A stretch of DNA of 55,870 nt, taken from assembly GCF_002379095.1 (NCBI RefSeq), contig NZ_NBZV01000031.1, positions 1 to 55,870 on the forward strand, given 5' to 3'. Made by a program: the position numbers and the translations under genes. Position 1 is the stretch's first letter. Every line of letters begins with the position of its first letter. Source of the stretch: Polaromonas sp. AER18D-145. GTDB lineage: Bacteria > Pseudomonadota > Gammaproteobacteria > Burkholderiales > Burkholderiaceae_C. Below are positions 32,458-41,694 of the stretch, piece by piece. The notes under the pieces are model-generated. The model worked only from the letters and a program-made list of their open reading frames with translations. It searched no databases and had not been told where the DNA came from.

Positions 32458-33744
32458 TCAGTGCGAGTTGTCGCTGCGCGCGATGGTCAGCAGGTGGTCC
32501 ACCTGCTCTTTGTACTTGATGCAGTTGCTTTTGTGCCAGCGCTGGATCAGCCACATGAAGCCGGCCACCACCACACCAAAGGCGGTGATCGCGCCGAAGG
32601 CCGACAGGCCCATGCCGGTGGACAGGCTGTAGCCGGCGCCCAGCGCCAGAATGCAGGCCTGCTCGTTGAAGTTCTGCACGGCGATGGAGCGGCCGGCGCC
32701 CATCAGGTTGTGGCCGCGGTGCTGCAGCAGCGCGTTCATCGGCACCACCAGGAAGCCGCCCAGCCCGCCGAGCAAGATCAGGAAAGGTGCGGCCACCCAG
32801 ACGTTGGTGATGAAATTCATCAGGATCACCAGCACACCCATGGCGATGCCCAGTGGCATCACCAGGGTGGCGTGTTCCAGCCGCATGCGCATCGACGCCA
32901 GGATCGCACCGGCAGCCGTGCCGATGGCCACCACCCCCACCAGCGACGACGCCTGCGTGGTGCTGTAGCCCAGGGCCGCCGCGCTCCAGGCCAGCACGAT
33001 GTAACGTAGGTTGCCCGACACGCCCCAGAACAGCGTGGTGGTGGCCAGCGAAATCTGGCCCAGCTTGTCACGCCACAGGGCCGAATTGCAGTTCCAGAAG
33101 TCGGGCAGCAGCTCGAGCTTGTTGCGCGGCATCGGGCGCATCTCCACGCCGGTCAGCGGAATCCGCGTGTTGAACCAGGCCGCGATCGCATACAGAAGGA
33201 TCAGCGCGCAGATGGCCGCCTCGGGCGGCGTGTCGATGCCGGTGCTGATGACGGGGAAGTCGAACGACAGCAACAGGTGCGACACCGAATGGCCGACCAG
33301 TTGGCCGCCGAGCAGCACCCCCAGGATGATGGAGGCAATCGTCAGGCCTTCGATCCAGCCGTTGGCCTTGACCAGCTGGGAGGCCGGCAGCAACTCGGTG
33401 AGGATGCCGTATTTGGCCGGTGAATAGGCGGCAGCGCCCAGGCCGACAATCGCATAGGCCATCAACGGGTGCGTGCCGAACAGCATCATCAGGCAGCCCA
33501 CCACCTTGATGGCATTGCTGATGAACATGACCTTGCCCTTGGGCTGCGCATCGGCAAAGGCGCCGACAAAGGGCGCCAGCACCACATAAAACAGTGCAAA
33601 CATCGGCACCAGCGCAGCCGGTTGCCATTTGGGCGCGCCACTGGTTCTGAGCAGCTCCACGGCGGCGACGAACAGCGCGTTATCAGCCAGCGAGCTGAAA
33701 AACTGGGCTGCCATGATGGTGTAAAAACCGCGCTTCAGCTTCAT
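32458..33744 (-). CDS. lplT: Lysophospholipid transporter LplT
   Basis: An MFS protein of 428 residues with the LplT pattern: MKLKRGFYTIMAAQFFSSLADNALFVAA at the start, FALFYVVLAPFVGAFADA, GKVMFISNAIK, AAYSPAKYGILTEL and VPMNALLQHRG. LplT flips lyso-phosphatidylethanolamine to the inner leaflet for reacylation by Aas, which is not encoded nearby. The gene is divergent from alr with about 190 bases between, which must hold both promoters. Confidence 0.9.
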   Translation of the reverse strand: MKLKRGFYTIMAAQFFSSLADNALFVAAVELLRTSGAPKWQPAALVPMFALFYVVLAPFVGAFADAQPKGKVMFISNAIKVVGCLMMLFGTHPLMAYAIVGLGAAAYSPAKYGILTELLPASQLVKANGWIEGLTIASIILGVLLGGQLVGHSVSHLLLSFDFPVISTGIDTPPEAAICALILLYAIAAWFNTRIPLTGVEMRPMPRNKLELLPDFWNCNSALWRDKLGQISLATTTLFWGVSGNLRYIVLAWSAAALGYSTTQASSLVGVVAIGTAAGAILASMRMRLEHATLVMPLGIAMGVLVILMNFITNVWVAAPFLILLGGLGGFLVVPMNALLQHRGHNLMGAGRSIAVQNFNEQACILALGAGYSLSTGMGLSAFGAITAFGVVVAGFMWLIQRWHKSNCIKYKEQVDHLLTIARSDNSH

Positions 33745-33933
33745 TGAACGGTGTGGGTCACTGTGGCGAATGCATCAGGCAGTCTGATGCGGCACGATAT
33801 AAGTGAATGTCTCCTGACTATCGAGGTTTATAGCACGCGGCAGGATGGCAGAATCGACAAATAGGCCTTGACAAGCCTGCGTTAACCCTCGCCCCGTCCT
33901 GTTTCCCACCACCACCACGAGCCGTTGCCTGAC

Positions 33934-35031
33934 ATGCCCCGCCCCATTCTTGCCACTGTTCATGCCGCCGCCGTCAGCCACAACCTGGCGCGCGCGCGCG
34001 CTGCCGCGCCGGACGCCCGGGTCTGGGCTGTCGTCAAGGCCAACGCCTACGGCCACGGCATCGAACGCGTGTTTGATGCGCTGCGCAGCGCCGACGGTTT
34101 TGCCCTGCTGGACCTGGCCGAGGCCCAGCGCCTGCGCGCGCTGGACTGGCGCGGCCCCATCCTGCTGCTGGAGGGCTGTTTTGACGCGCGCGACCTTGAG
34201 CTGTGTTCACGCCTGGGCCTGTGGCACGCCATTCACTGCGACGAGCAGATCGACATGCTGGCGGCCCACAAGACCCAGGTGCCGCACCGCGTCTTCCTCA
34301 AGATGAACTCTGGCATGAACCGCCTGGGCTTCACGCCCGAGCGTTACCGCGCGGCCTGGACGCGGCTGAACGCCTTGCCGCAGGTGGAAGAAATTTCGCT
34401 GATGACCCATTTCAGCGACGCCGACGGCGCGCGCGGGATTGCCCACCAGCTGCAGGTCTTCGAGGCGGTCACCCATGACCTGCCCGGCGAGCGCACGCTC
34501 AGCAACAGCGCGGCCACCCTGCGCCACGGCTTGGCCATCGGCGAGAAGTCCGACTGGGTGCGGCCCGGCATCGCGGTGTATGGCAGTTCACCCGATTTCC
34601 CCGAACACAGTGCCGCCGACTGGGGCTTGCTGCCGACCCTGACGCTGGCGTCGAAAATCATTGGCGTGCAACACCTGGTGGCGGGCGACACGGTGGGCTA
34701 CGGCTCCAGCTTCACGGCCGACGGCCCGCTGCGCATCGGCGTCGTGGCCTGCGGTTATGCAGACGGCTACCCCCGGCACTGCACCACGGGCACGCCGGTG
34801 CTGGTTCAGGGCGTGCGCACACGCATGGTGGGCCGCGTCAGCATGGACATGATCACGGTGGACCTGACACCGGTGCCCAATGCGGGCATGGGGTCGGACG
34901 TGACCTTGTGGGGGCAGTCTCCGGGCGGCGCCGTCTTGTCGATTGACGAGATCGCCGCGGCAGCGGGCACGGTCGGTTATGAGCTGATGTGTGCCGTGGC
35001 ACCGCGCGTGCCGGTGGTGGTAGCCGAATGA
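33934..35031 (+). CDS. alr: Alanine racemase
   Basis: The PLP lysine is K35 in [12 protein letters not shown]. Further signatures are [31 protein letters not shown] and the second-subunit tyrosine region [28 protein letters not shown]. It makes D-alanine for peptidoglycan (alr) or degrades it (dadX); without a neighbouring dadA the biosynthetic role is likelier. TTG at 33925 is an alternative start. The stop overlaps the following membrane-protein gene by ATGA. Confidence 0.93.
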   Translation: MPRPILATVHAAAVSHNLARARAAAPDARVWAVVKANAYGHGIERVFDALRSADGFALLDLAEAQRLRALDWRGPILLLEGCFDARDLELCSRLGLWHAIHCDEQIDMLAAHKTQVPHRVFLKMNSGMNRLGFTPERYRAAWTRLNALPQVEEISLMTHFSDADGARGIAHQLQVFEAVTHDLPGERTLSNSAATLRHGLAIGEKSDWVRPGIAVYGSSPDFPEHSAADWGLLPTLTLASKIIGVQHLVAGDTVGYGSSFTADGPLRIGVVACGYADGYPRHCTTGTPVLVQGVRTRMVGRVSMDMITVDLTPVPNAGMGSDVTLWGQSPGGAVLSIDEIAAAAGTVGYELMCAVAPRVPVVVAE

Positions 35032-35831
35032 TCAATCTGTCGAACTGGCGATCGGTTCGGCTTTGGGAAAGCAGTGTGGAGAGGCAGTTGCGCCAGAGAC
35101 ACTGGCTGTGGCTGCACGGGGCCTGCATCGGCTCCATCGTGATGGGGGTGATGTGGGCGACGGCGCATTTGCAGATGCTGATGGGTTCGGATTCGCTGGC
35201 CTTGCGTTACGCGGTGACCCTGGGCATCGGCTACCTGAGTTACCTGCTGGTCCTGCGCATCTGGGCGGCAGCGCTTGTCGCGCCTGCGTCCAGGGGAGAT
35301 GGCTTCAGTGCCGACCTTCCCGTGCCGGATGTGGGCGGCGGCCTGAACCCCGGCATGTCAGTCCCGGACACCGCTTTTCTGTCGGGTGGCGGTGGCGATT
35401 TCGGCGGAGGGGGTGCGACCGGCGATTTTTCCAGTGCGACGCAGGCATCTCCAGGGTTGGGGGATATTGCCAGCGGAGCGCTCGAGGCAGCGGGCAGTGC
35501 CGACGAAGGTGCTGTCGTCGTGGTTCCCGTGGTGGCCATTTTCCTGATAGGTTGCGCCCTCCTGCTCGGGACCGGGTCGTTGCTGCTGCTCTACTTCGGC
35601 TGGGAAGCCCTGCTCACGGTGGCGGTGGAGTTGGCTTTCTCCTATGTGTCGGCGCGCACGGCGGTGCGTGTGGTGCGCGAAGGCTGGCTGTCCGCGGCGG
35701 TCCGGCTGACCTGGAAGCCCTTGCTGGGCGCGTTTTTCTGCGCGGTGCTGCTGGGCGTCACGCTGGATTATTTCATTCCTGCCGCGCATTCCCTGCCCCA
35801 CGCGATCAGGCTGATCAGGGGCGCCGGCTGA
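35028..35831 (+). CDS. Membrane protein of unknown function coupled to alr (267 aa)
   Basis: Starts [20 protein letters not shown] with an ATGA overlap with alr. Two helices lie near residues 25-85 ([19 protein letters not shown] and [17 protein letters not shown]). A glycine-rich low-complexity stretch follows ([16 protein letters not shown]), then a hydrophobic region ([19 protein letters not shown]) and a last helix near the C-terminus. The pattern resembles small uncharacterised Burkholderiales membrane proteins next to alr/radA. I cannot assign a function. Coupling suggests co-expression with the racemase rather than a shared pathway. Confidence 0.7.
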   Translation: MINLSNWRSVRLWESSVERQLRQRHWLWLHGACIGSIVMGVMWATAHLQMLMGSDSLALRYAVTLGIGYLSYLLVLRIWAAALVAPASRGDGFSADLPVPDVGGGLNPGMSVPDTAFLSGGGGDFGGGGATGDFSSATQASPGLGDIASGALEAAGSADEGAVVVVPVVAIFLIGCALLLGTGSLLLLYFGWEALLTVAVELAFSYVSARTAVRVVREGWLSAAVRLTWKPLLGAFFCAVLLGVTLDYFIPAAHSLPHAIRLIRGAG

Positions 35832-35856
35832 GAACCCCGGTTCCGTCGGCGCGGGC

Positions 35857-36759
35857 TCAGCGCTTGCGCAAGCCCAGCACCATCACCGCGCCAACCACCA
35901 GCAGCGCGCCAGCCACTTGCACCGGCGCAATCGCTTGCCCCAAAATCAGCCAAGCCAGCACCAGCGCGAACACCGGCTCCACGTTCATGATGGCCGAGTT
36001 GCCGACCACGCCGAGTTTGGGCAGCACGGTGAACATGATGGTGAAGGCCGTGCCGTACAGAAAGGTCAGCGCGGCCAGGCCCCACCAGCCGATGGGCGCC
36101 TGCGGCAGCTGGAAGCCGCCTTGCACGGCCACGCCCGCCAGAGCAAACAGGCCGACGATGCTCATGGTGGTCAGGGTGCGCACGCGGCCATCGACATCAC
36201 CGGCCTCGTGCTGGGTCAGCACCAGCGCCACGCCGAAGGTGGCCGCCGCCGCCAGCGCAAAGGCCACGCCGGTGCCGATGCGGCCCCACTGCCCGGCCGC
36301 GCCCAGGCCCGACGCGGCGCCCAGCACGTCGAGCGCCAGCGCCAGCCCGATCAGGATCACCGGCATGGCCAGCAGCAGGGCGCGCTCGGGCGAGCGCCGG
36401 TACAGCACCCAGTCCCACAGCGCCGTCCAGATCGGGTAGGTGTTGAAGGCCAGCAGGGCCAGCGCCACCGGCAGCCGTGCGACGGCCGAATACAGGCACA
36501 GGCTTTGCACCGCGATCAACAGGCCGATGACCGGCAGGATGCGTTTGTTGCGCGCGGTGAAGCGCAGGGGCACACGCTGGATGGCCAGCAGGGCCGCCAC
36601 CGCCAGGGCAGTGACCACGCTGCGGAAAGCCACCGCCGTGGCGACGTCCACGCCGTTGTTGAAAGCCAGGCGTGCCGCCACGTGGTTGGCGCCCATCATC
36701 AGGGCGATCAGCAGCAGGGTGGCAAAGGCGGTGCCGCTCAGGGCCCGGCGGGTGCTCAT
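35857..36759 (-). CDS. EamA/DMT-superfamily transporter (300 aa)
   Basis: Two EamA repeats with ten helices: LLLIALMMGANHVAARLAF opens the first, YPIWTALWDWVLYRR ends it, and FLYGTAFTIMFTVLPKLGVV with MNVEPVFALVLAWLILG lies in the second. It probably exports a metabolite. The start overlaps the ketopantoate-reductase-like gene by ATGA, and the two follow the hpa genes, so it might handle an aromatic intermediate; this is inferred from position. Confidence 0.82.
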   Translation of the reverse strand: MSTRRALSGTAFATLLLIALMMGANHVAARLAFNNGVDVATAVAFRSVVTALAVAALLAIQRVPLRFTARNKRILPVIGLLIAVQSLCLYSAVARLPVALALLAFNTYPIWTALWDWVLYRRSPERALLLAMPVILIGLALALDVLGAASGLGAAGQWGRIGTGVAFALAAAATFGVALVLTQHEAGDVDGRVRTLTTMSIVGLFALAGVAVQGGFQLPQAPIGWWGLAALTFLYGTAFTIMFTVLPKLGVVGNSAIMNVEPVFALVLAWLILGQAIAPVQVAGALLVVGAVMVLGLRKR

Positions 36760-37751
36760 GGGTAAAGCCCGTGAACGCGGGCATGCAGGCGCGACAGACC
36801 GAGCAGCGCGTCGGTGAAGGGGGTGGGCACCTGCGTCAGCTCGCCCAGTTCCTTCACCACGCTGACCAGGGCGTCGAGCTCGACCGCCTTGCCGGCTTCC
36901 ACGTCCTGCAGCATGGAGGTCTTGAAGGCGCCCAGCTTGAGCGTCACCGCATGCCGGTCTTCCGGTTGCTGGGCGATCGGGATGCCGATGCGTGCGCCTA
37001 TCTCTTTGGCTTCGAGCATGATCTTGGAGATGAAGTCGCGCACTAGGGCATCGCCGAGGATCAGGTCGGTGGTGGCACCGGTGAAGGCGCTGATCGGGTT
37101 GACCGTCATGTTGCCCCAGAGCTTGTACCAGGCGTCTTTCTGGATCTGCGCCGACACGCTGGCCGCAAAACCGGCGCGCACCAGCAGGTCTGCCAGCGCC
37201 TGCACACGCGGGCTTTGCGCGCCCGAAGGCTCGCCGATGATGAGCCCGTTGCCGAAATGATGGCGGATCACGCCGGGCGCATCGACCGAGCAACTCGCAT
37301 GCACGACGCAGCCGATGATGTTCGCCGCCGGAATGGCCGCGGCGATTTCGCCGGTGGCGTCCACCGCCTTCAGTTGGGTGCCGGCGTACGGGCCGCCAAA
37401 ACCCTGGAAGAACCACCAGGGCACGCCGTTCATGGCAGTCAGGACGAGGGTCTCGGGGCCGATCAGCGGTGCGATCTGGCGTGCCACGTCGAGCAGCGCC
37501 GGCGCCTTCACCGCGATCACCACCAGGTCCTGCACGCCCAGCGCGGCCGGGTCGGCGTTGGCACGCACAGCCACGGAACGCGTGTCCGTCCCGCTTGCCA
37601 CGCGCAGGCCGTGGCTGTTCAACGCTTCCAGCGTCGCACCGCGCGCCACCACGCTGACGTCGCAGCCCGCCGCCGCGAGTCCGGCGCCCAGCCAGCCACC
37701 GATGGCGCCGGCGCCGTAAATACAGGCTGTGTTGATTGTTTTGTGAGTCAT
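36756..37751 (-). CDS. 2-dehydropantoate 2-reductase family protein (331 aa)
   Basis: The Rossmann motif ACIYGAGAIGGWLGAGLAAAG is at residues 9-29, with VVIAVKAPALLD and MNGVPWWFFQGFGG typical of ApbA/PanE. KLWGNMTVNPISAFTGAT holds the catalytic-lysine/asparagine segment of the C-terminal helical domain. PanE reduces ketopantoate with NADPH in CoA synthesis, but Burkholderiales carry several paralogs of uncertain substrate. Being placed in an aromatic-degradation cluster, this one may act on another 2-oxo acid. Coupled to the downstream transporter. Confidence 0.82.
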   Translation of the reverse strand: MTHKTINTACIYGAGAIGGWLGAGLAAAGCDVSVVARGATLEALNSHGLRVASGTDTRSVAVRANADPAALGVQDLVVIAVKAPALLDVARQIAPLIGPETLVLTAMNGVPWWFFQGFGGPYAGTQLKAVDATGEIAAAIPAANIIGCVVHASCSVDAPGVIRHHFGNGLIIGEPSGAQSPRVQALADLLVRAGFAASVSAQIQKDAWYKLWGNMTVNPISAFTGATTDLILGDALVRDFISKIMLEAKEIGARIGIPIAQQPEDRHAVTLKLGAFKTSMLQDVEAGKAVELDALVSVVKELGELTQVPTPFTDALLGLSRLHARVHGLYP

Positions 37752-37763
37752 TTTGGCTTCTGG

Positions 37764-37803
37764 CCCTTTATTGACGGGCGCATGGCGCTCTAGTTTTGAT
37801 AGC
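37764..37803 (-). repeat. Dispersed repeat, copy B (overlaps class II aldolase stop)
   Basis: On the minus strand GCTATCAAAACTAGAGCGCC followed by ATGCGCCCGTCAATAAAGGG. Divergent member of the family at 30914, 46457 and 52685. The TAG within it ends the class II aldolase gene. Confidence 0.55.
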
Positions 37804-38560
37804 TGTTGTCGAGCCGGTCGACCTGCCGCACCAGCGCGTCAAAGACATCCTGGCCGGCGCCGTAGGCCGGCTGGAACTGCAGCGCGTCGCGCGTGGATTT
37901 TTGCGCCACTTCTTCTGTCACCGGAATTGCCGGGCCCATGCTGAAGGTGGCCAGCTGGATTTCGCAGGCACGCTGCAGCGTCCACAAAATGGCAAAGGCC
38001 TGCGGCAGGGTGTGGCCCCAGGCCAGCAGGCCGTGGTTGCGCAAGATCACTGCCTGCCGCGTGCCGATGTTGTTGACCAGGCGCGGGCCTTCCTCGGCGT
38101 GGATGGTGATGCCTTCGAAGTCGTGGTAAGCGACCTTGTCATGCAGCTGGGCCGTGTAGAAGTTGGTCTGCTGCAGGCCGCCCTGCAGGCAGGCGACCGC
38201 CACGCCGGCGGTGGTGTGGGTGTGCATCACGCAGTGGGCATCGGGCAGGCCGTCGTGAATCGCCGCATGCACGGTGAAGCCCGCCGGGTTGACCCGGTGG
38301 GTCGAGCCGTCCAGCACCCGGCCCTGCAGGTCGATCTTCACCAGGTTGGAGGCGGTGACCTCGCTGTAGTGCAGGCCGAAGGGGTTGATCAGAAACTGCT
38401 TCTGGCCGCCGGTTACGCTGTCCGGCAGCCGCACCGTGATGTGGTTGTAGATCATCTCGGTCCAGCCGAGCATGGCAAACACGCGGTAACAGGCGGCCAG
38501 CTCGACGCGGGTTTTCCATTCGTCGGGATGGATGCCGGGTTTCTGGAGGATGGCGTTCAT
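37790..38560 (-). CDS. Class II aldolase/adducin family protein (256 aa)
   Basis: The zinc site of the family is visible as HCVMHTHTTAG (near residue 107, two histidines) and a third histidine in ILRNHGLLAWG (near 175). NHITVRLPD and FLINPFGLHYSEVTASNLVKIDL are also typical. Members cleave or decarboxylate small oxo or hydroxy acids. The gene follows hpaI by only 12 bases, so it is part of the hpa transcript. It could process a side product, but a canonical hpa pathway does not need it. The stop lies within a dispersed repeat. Confidence 0.85.
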   Translation of the reverse strand: MNAILQKPGIHPDEWKTRVELAACYRVFAMLGWTEMIYNHITVRLPDSVTGGQKQFLINPFGLHYSEVTASNLVKIDLQGRVLDGSTHRVNPAGFTVHAAIHDGLPDAHCVMHTHTTAGVAVACLQGGLQQTNFYTAQLHDKVAYHDFEGITIHAEEGPRLVNNIGTRQAVILRNHGLLAWGHTLPQAFAILWTLQRACEIQLATFSMGPAIPVTEEVAQKSTRDALQFQPAYGAGQDVFDALVRQVDRLDNSYQN

Positions 38561-38572
38561 GGCGGTCTCCGG

Positions 38573-39394
38573 TCAATAGGTCTTGCTGACAGGCGCGGGC
38601 GCCGCCGCTGTTTTGAAAGCGGCAGCCAGCGCGCTGGTGGCCCGGACCAGCAGGTGGGTGTCCAGCCCCACGGCCACAAAGGTGGCGCCCAGGGCCAGGT
38701 ACCTGCGCGCCGTGGCTTCGTCGGGCGACAGGATGCCGGCGGCCTTGCCGGCGCGGGTGATGCGCTCGATGGCGTCGGCAATCGCCGCCTGCACCTCGGG
38801 ATGGGCCGGGTTGCCCACATGGCCCATGGACGCCGACAGATCGGCCGGGCCGATGAAGACACCGTCTACACCGTCCACGGCGGCGATGGCGTCCAGGTTG
38901 TCGAGCGCGGCCTGCGTCTCGGCCTGCACCAGCAGGCAAACCTGTGCGTTGGCTTCATGCGCGTACTGCGGGTAGCGGCCCCAGCGCGAGGCACGGGCAC
39001 CGCCCATGCCGCGTATGCCGCCCTGGCCGTCGGCTTGCGGATAACGCGAGGCGCGCACCAGCGCGGCGGCCTGCGCGGGCGTGTCCACCATGGGCACCAG
39101 CAAGGTCTGCACGCCGATGTCCAGGTACTGCTTGATCAGCGCTTCGCCGACATGGCCGTGGCCCATGGGCACACGTGCAATCGCGTGCGAGCCGGGGTAG
39201 CCGGCAAGCACCTGCAACTGCGCCAGGATGCTGTTGATGTCGTTGGGAGCGTGCTCACCGTCGATCAGCAGCCAGTCAAAACCGGCGCCGGCGCAGATTT
39301 CGGTGCTGTAGGGACTGGCCAGGCCCAGCCAGAGCCCGATCTGCGCGCGTTTTTCGGCGATGGCCTGCTTGAAGGGATTCAGGGGTGTTTGCAT
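38573..39394 (-). CDS. hpaI: 4-hydroxy-2-oxoheptanedioate aldolase HpaI
   Basis: A class II (metal-dependent) pyruvate aldolase with [33 protein letters not shown] (metal ligand E), [24 protein letters not shown], and [11 protein letters not shown]. It splits 4-hydroxy-2-oxoheptanedioate to pyruvate and succinic semialdehyde, the last step of the homoprotocatechuate branch. It lies nine bases after hpaH. Confidence 0.93.
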   Translation of the reverse strand: MQTPLNPFKQAIAEKRAQIGLWLGLASPYSTEICAGAGFDWLLIDGEHAPNDINSILAQLQVLAGYPGSHAIARVPMGHGHVGEALIKQYLDIGVQTLLVPMVDTPAQAAALVRASRYPQADGQGGIRGMGGARASRWGRYPQYAHEANAQVCLLVQAETQAALDNLDAIAAVDGVDGVFIGPADLSASMGHVGNPAHPEVQAAIADAIERITRAGKAAGILSPDEATARRYLALGATFVAVGLDTHLLVRATSALAAAFKTAAAPAPVSKTY

Positions 39395-39403
39395 GGGGTA
39401 TCT

Positions 39404-40204
39404 TTAAACAAAGTGAAATTCAAAACGACCGAGGGGTCCGTAGTCGGCGTCGAAGCGGTCGCCGGCTTTCGCGGCGACCGGCCGGGTGAAGGAGCCGGCC
39501 AGCACCACCTCGCCGGCTTGCAGGCCTTCGCCCCAGGGGGCGAGTTTCATGGCCAGCCAGGCCACGCCAGTCGCCGGGTGGCCCTGCACACCTGCGGCCA
39601 GTCCGGTTTCCTCGACCACGCCATTCTGGCGCAGGATGGCGCCGACCCAGGGCAGGTCGATGCCCTGCGGCGACACCTTGCGGCCGCCCAGCACGATGCC
39701 GGCGTTGGCGGCGTTGTCGCTGATGGTGTCCTGCACCTTGCGCATGGTTTTGCTGTGGCGGTCGAACTGCTCGATGCGCGCGTCGATGATCTCGATCGCG
39801 GGTTGTACATAGTCGGTCGCGTCCAGCACGTCGTCGATCGTGATGTGTGTGCCTTCCAGCTTTTTCTTCAGGATGAAGGCCAGCTCCACTTCCACGCGCG
39901 GCGCGATGAAGCGAGCCGCCGGAATGTCGCCGGGCTCGAAAAACATGTCGTCCAGCAGCGTGCCGTAGTCGGGCTCGTCAATCTGGCTGGAGATCTGCAT
40001 CGCGCGCGAGGTCAGGCCGATCTTGTGGCCCCTGGCCACGCGCCCTCCGGCGATCTTCATCTGCACCCAGGCGCGCGAAATGGCGTAACCGTCCGCGACG
40101 CTCATGCCGGGGTAACGTTTTGAAAAATGCTCGACCTGCACGCGGGTCTTCTCGCTGTGGTCCAGTTCGACGGCCAGCTGGGCAATGAGTTCGGGACTGA
40201 ACAT
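39404..40204 (-). CDS. hpaH: 2-oxo-hept-4-ene-1,7-dioate hydratase HpaH
   Basis: A member of the FAH-like hydratase family (MhpD/HpaH): [43 protein letters not shown] with the metal-binding E-x-E, and [14 protein letters not shown] near the C-terminus. It adds water to 2-oxohept-4-ene-1,7-dioate, giving the HpaI substrate. Length (266 aa) and place between hpaF and hpaI match the enterobacterial operon. Confidence 0.92.
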   Translation of the reverse strand: MFSPELIAQLAVELDHSEKTRVQVEHFSKRYPGMSVADGYAISRAWVQMKIAGGRVARGHKIGLTSRAMQISSQIDEPDYGTLLDDMFFEPGDIPAARFIAPRVEVELAFILKKKLEGTHITIDDVLDATDYVQPAIEIIDARIEQFDRHSKTMRKVQDTISDNAANAGIVLGGRKVSPQGIDLPWVGAILRQNGVVEETGLAAGVQGHPATGVAWLAMKLAPWGEGLQAGEVVLAGSFTRPVAAKAGDRFDADYGPLGRFEFHFV

Positions 40205-40206
40205 GG

Positions 40207-40614
40207 TCAGGTTTTCTGGAAGAGAGGGTGTAGGTTGCTGTGTTTGCCGTCGTAGACCTGGCCGGGGCTTTCGTCCACCTGCAGTGTGATGCCGATCAGC
40301 CGGTCCTTCATCAAGGGGTCAAAATGGGCCGTGGCGACCGCCAGCAAAGCGTCACCAGCTCTCTTTTTGGTAGCGTCCGAGCGGCCGGCGGCCATGCGCA
40401 GGTTCAGGTAGACAAAGGCGTAGTCCTGCTTCCCGTCGGCCACCGCGTAATGCGCGGCCGGATAGGCCAGCACACGCGTGCCGCCGGTGGGAAAGACCTG
40501 CTTTCCTTCGTCGTCCTGCACGGCCAGCATGGTGTCGGCCAGCGCGCGGCACAGCGCCGTCATGTCGCTGGCGGTCTCGAGGTTGGGGGTGTAGAGGATG
40601 ACGAGGTGTGGCAT
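40207..40614 (-). CDS. hpaF: 5-carboxymethyl-2-hydroxymuconate isomerase HpaF
   Basis: A 135-residue protein of the CHMI/tautomerase-like family: [13 protein letters not shown] with the N-terminal proline (after Met removal) that acts as base, [20 protein letters not shown] and [13 protein letters not shown]. It isomerises 5-carboxymethyl-2-hydroxymuconate between the HpaE and HpaG steps. Only two bases separate it from hpaH. Confidence 0.92.
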   Translation of the reverse strand: MPHLVILYTPNLETASDMTALCRALADTMLAVQDDEGKQVFPTGGTRVLAYPAAHYAVADGKQDYAFVYLNLRMAAGRSDATKKRAGDALLAVATAHFDPLMKDRLIGITLQVDESPGQVYDGKHSNLHPLFQKT

Positions 40615-40628
40615 GTTGTCTTGTTGGG

Positions 40629-41552
40629 TCAGAGTCGGCTCACGGCCTGGTAGCCCTGCGCGGACGAAGCCTGCGCGGCGGGAATGGCGGCGCCGGTCTG
40701 CGGCGTGACCGGAAACACCGCGTTGATCTGCCCCGTGCCCGAGGCGCCGAAGTAGGGCGTGATGACCTCGGCCTGGCCGTCGTAGTCGGACCAGCCCAAG
40801 GCGCCCAGCAGCATGGCGGTGTCGTGCATGAAACCTTCGCCATGGCCCTTGGCGGCGTACTCGGGCAACATGGCGCAGAAGTCCTTCCAGTCGCCGCGCT
40901 GCCACATGCGCACCACCTCATGGTCCAGCGTTTCGAGGAAGGGGCTCCAGACCTTGAACGCGTAGTCGGGTGCCAGGCCGTTCTGCGCAAAACGGTGCGA
41001 CAGCGAGCCACTCGCAAAAAAGGCCACGGTGCCGTCGTACTCGTCTTCAATCGCGCGGCGCATGGCCCAGCCCAGGCGTGCGCTGTCGTTCAGGTAATGC
41101 GCCTGGCACAGCGCCGAGACCGACACCACCTGGTAGTGCTGGTCGGCGTTCATGTAACGCATGGGCACCAGCGTGCCGTACTCCGGGTTCAGCGTGGTGG
41201 CGTCGTGCGCCAGTGTTTCGACGCCGTGCGCATTGCAGACTTTGGCCAGCAGCTGGCCCAGTGCCGGGTTGCCCGGAAACTCGAAGCCCATGTTGCTGAT
41301 GAAGTGCGGCAGCTCGTTGCTGGTGTACAGGCCCTTGAAGTGCGGCGCGCAGTTGATGTGGTAATTCGCATTGACCAGCCAGTGCGTGTCGAACACCACG
41401 AGGGTGTCCACGCCCAGGGCGCGGCAACGTCGGTCCATTTCCAGGTGGCCATCAATCGCGTCCTGCCGCGTGCCCTGGCGCGGGCCGTCCAGCTCGCTGA
41501 GGTACATCGAGGGCACGTGGGTGATTTTGGCGGCGAGAGCTAGTGTTCCCAC
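40629..41552 (-). CDS. hpaD: Homoprotocatechuate 2,3-dioxygenase HpaD (class III extradiol)
   Basis: A LigB-type extradiol dioxygenase: KITHVPSMYLSELDGPRQGT with a ferrous-iron histidine, VVFDTHWLVNANYHINC and FASGSLSHRFAQNG. It opens the ring of 3,4-dihydroxyphenylacetate between C2 and C3. The start is GTG at 41552 behind GGGGGTATTCCT. It lies 14 bases before hpaF. About 140 bases with a palindromic intergenic repeat separate it from hpaE, so mRNA processing between the two is possible. Confidence 0.93.
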   Translation of the reverse strand: MGTLALAAKITHVPSMYLSELDGPRQGTRQDAIDGHLEMDRRCRALGVDTLVVFDTHWLVNANYHINCAPHFKGLYTSNELPHFISNMGFEFPGNPALGQLLAKVCNAHGVETLAHDATTLNPEYGTLVPMRYMNADQHYQVVSVSALCQAHYLNDSARLGWAMRRAIEDEYDGTVAFFASGSLSHRFAQNGLAPDYAFKVWSPFLETLDHEVVRMWQRGDWKDFCAMLPEYAAKGHGEGFMHDTAMLLGALGWSDYDGQAEVITPYFGASGTGQINAVFPVTPQTGAAIPAAQASSAQGYQAVSRL

Positions 41553-41570
41553 AGGAATACCCCCGGTCTT

Positions 41571-41690
41571 GTCATTGCGGGCCTGACCCGCAATCCATGG
41601 TGGTGGAACAGGGCGCCGCTTCTTGCGGACATGGATCCCCCCGGATCGGAGTCCGGGGCAGGCTCCTCAAGTCCGGGATGACAAGGTGTC
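41571..41690. repeat. Palindromic intergenic repeat between hpaE and hpaD
   Basis: ATTGCGGGCCTGACCCGCAAT at 41574-41594 is a perfect hairpin arm pair, and a second block near 41630-41690 (GGATCGGAGTCCGGGGCAGG, then TCCGGGATGACAAGG) has the form of the common bacterial 'GTCATTGCGGG...CCGGGATGAC' intergenic repeat. It interrupts the otherwise tight hpa operon. Confidence 0.6.
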
Positions 41691-41694
41691 ATGT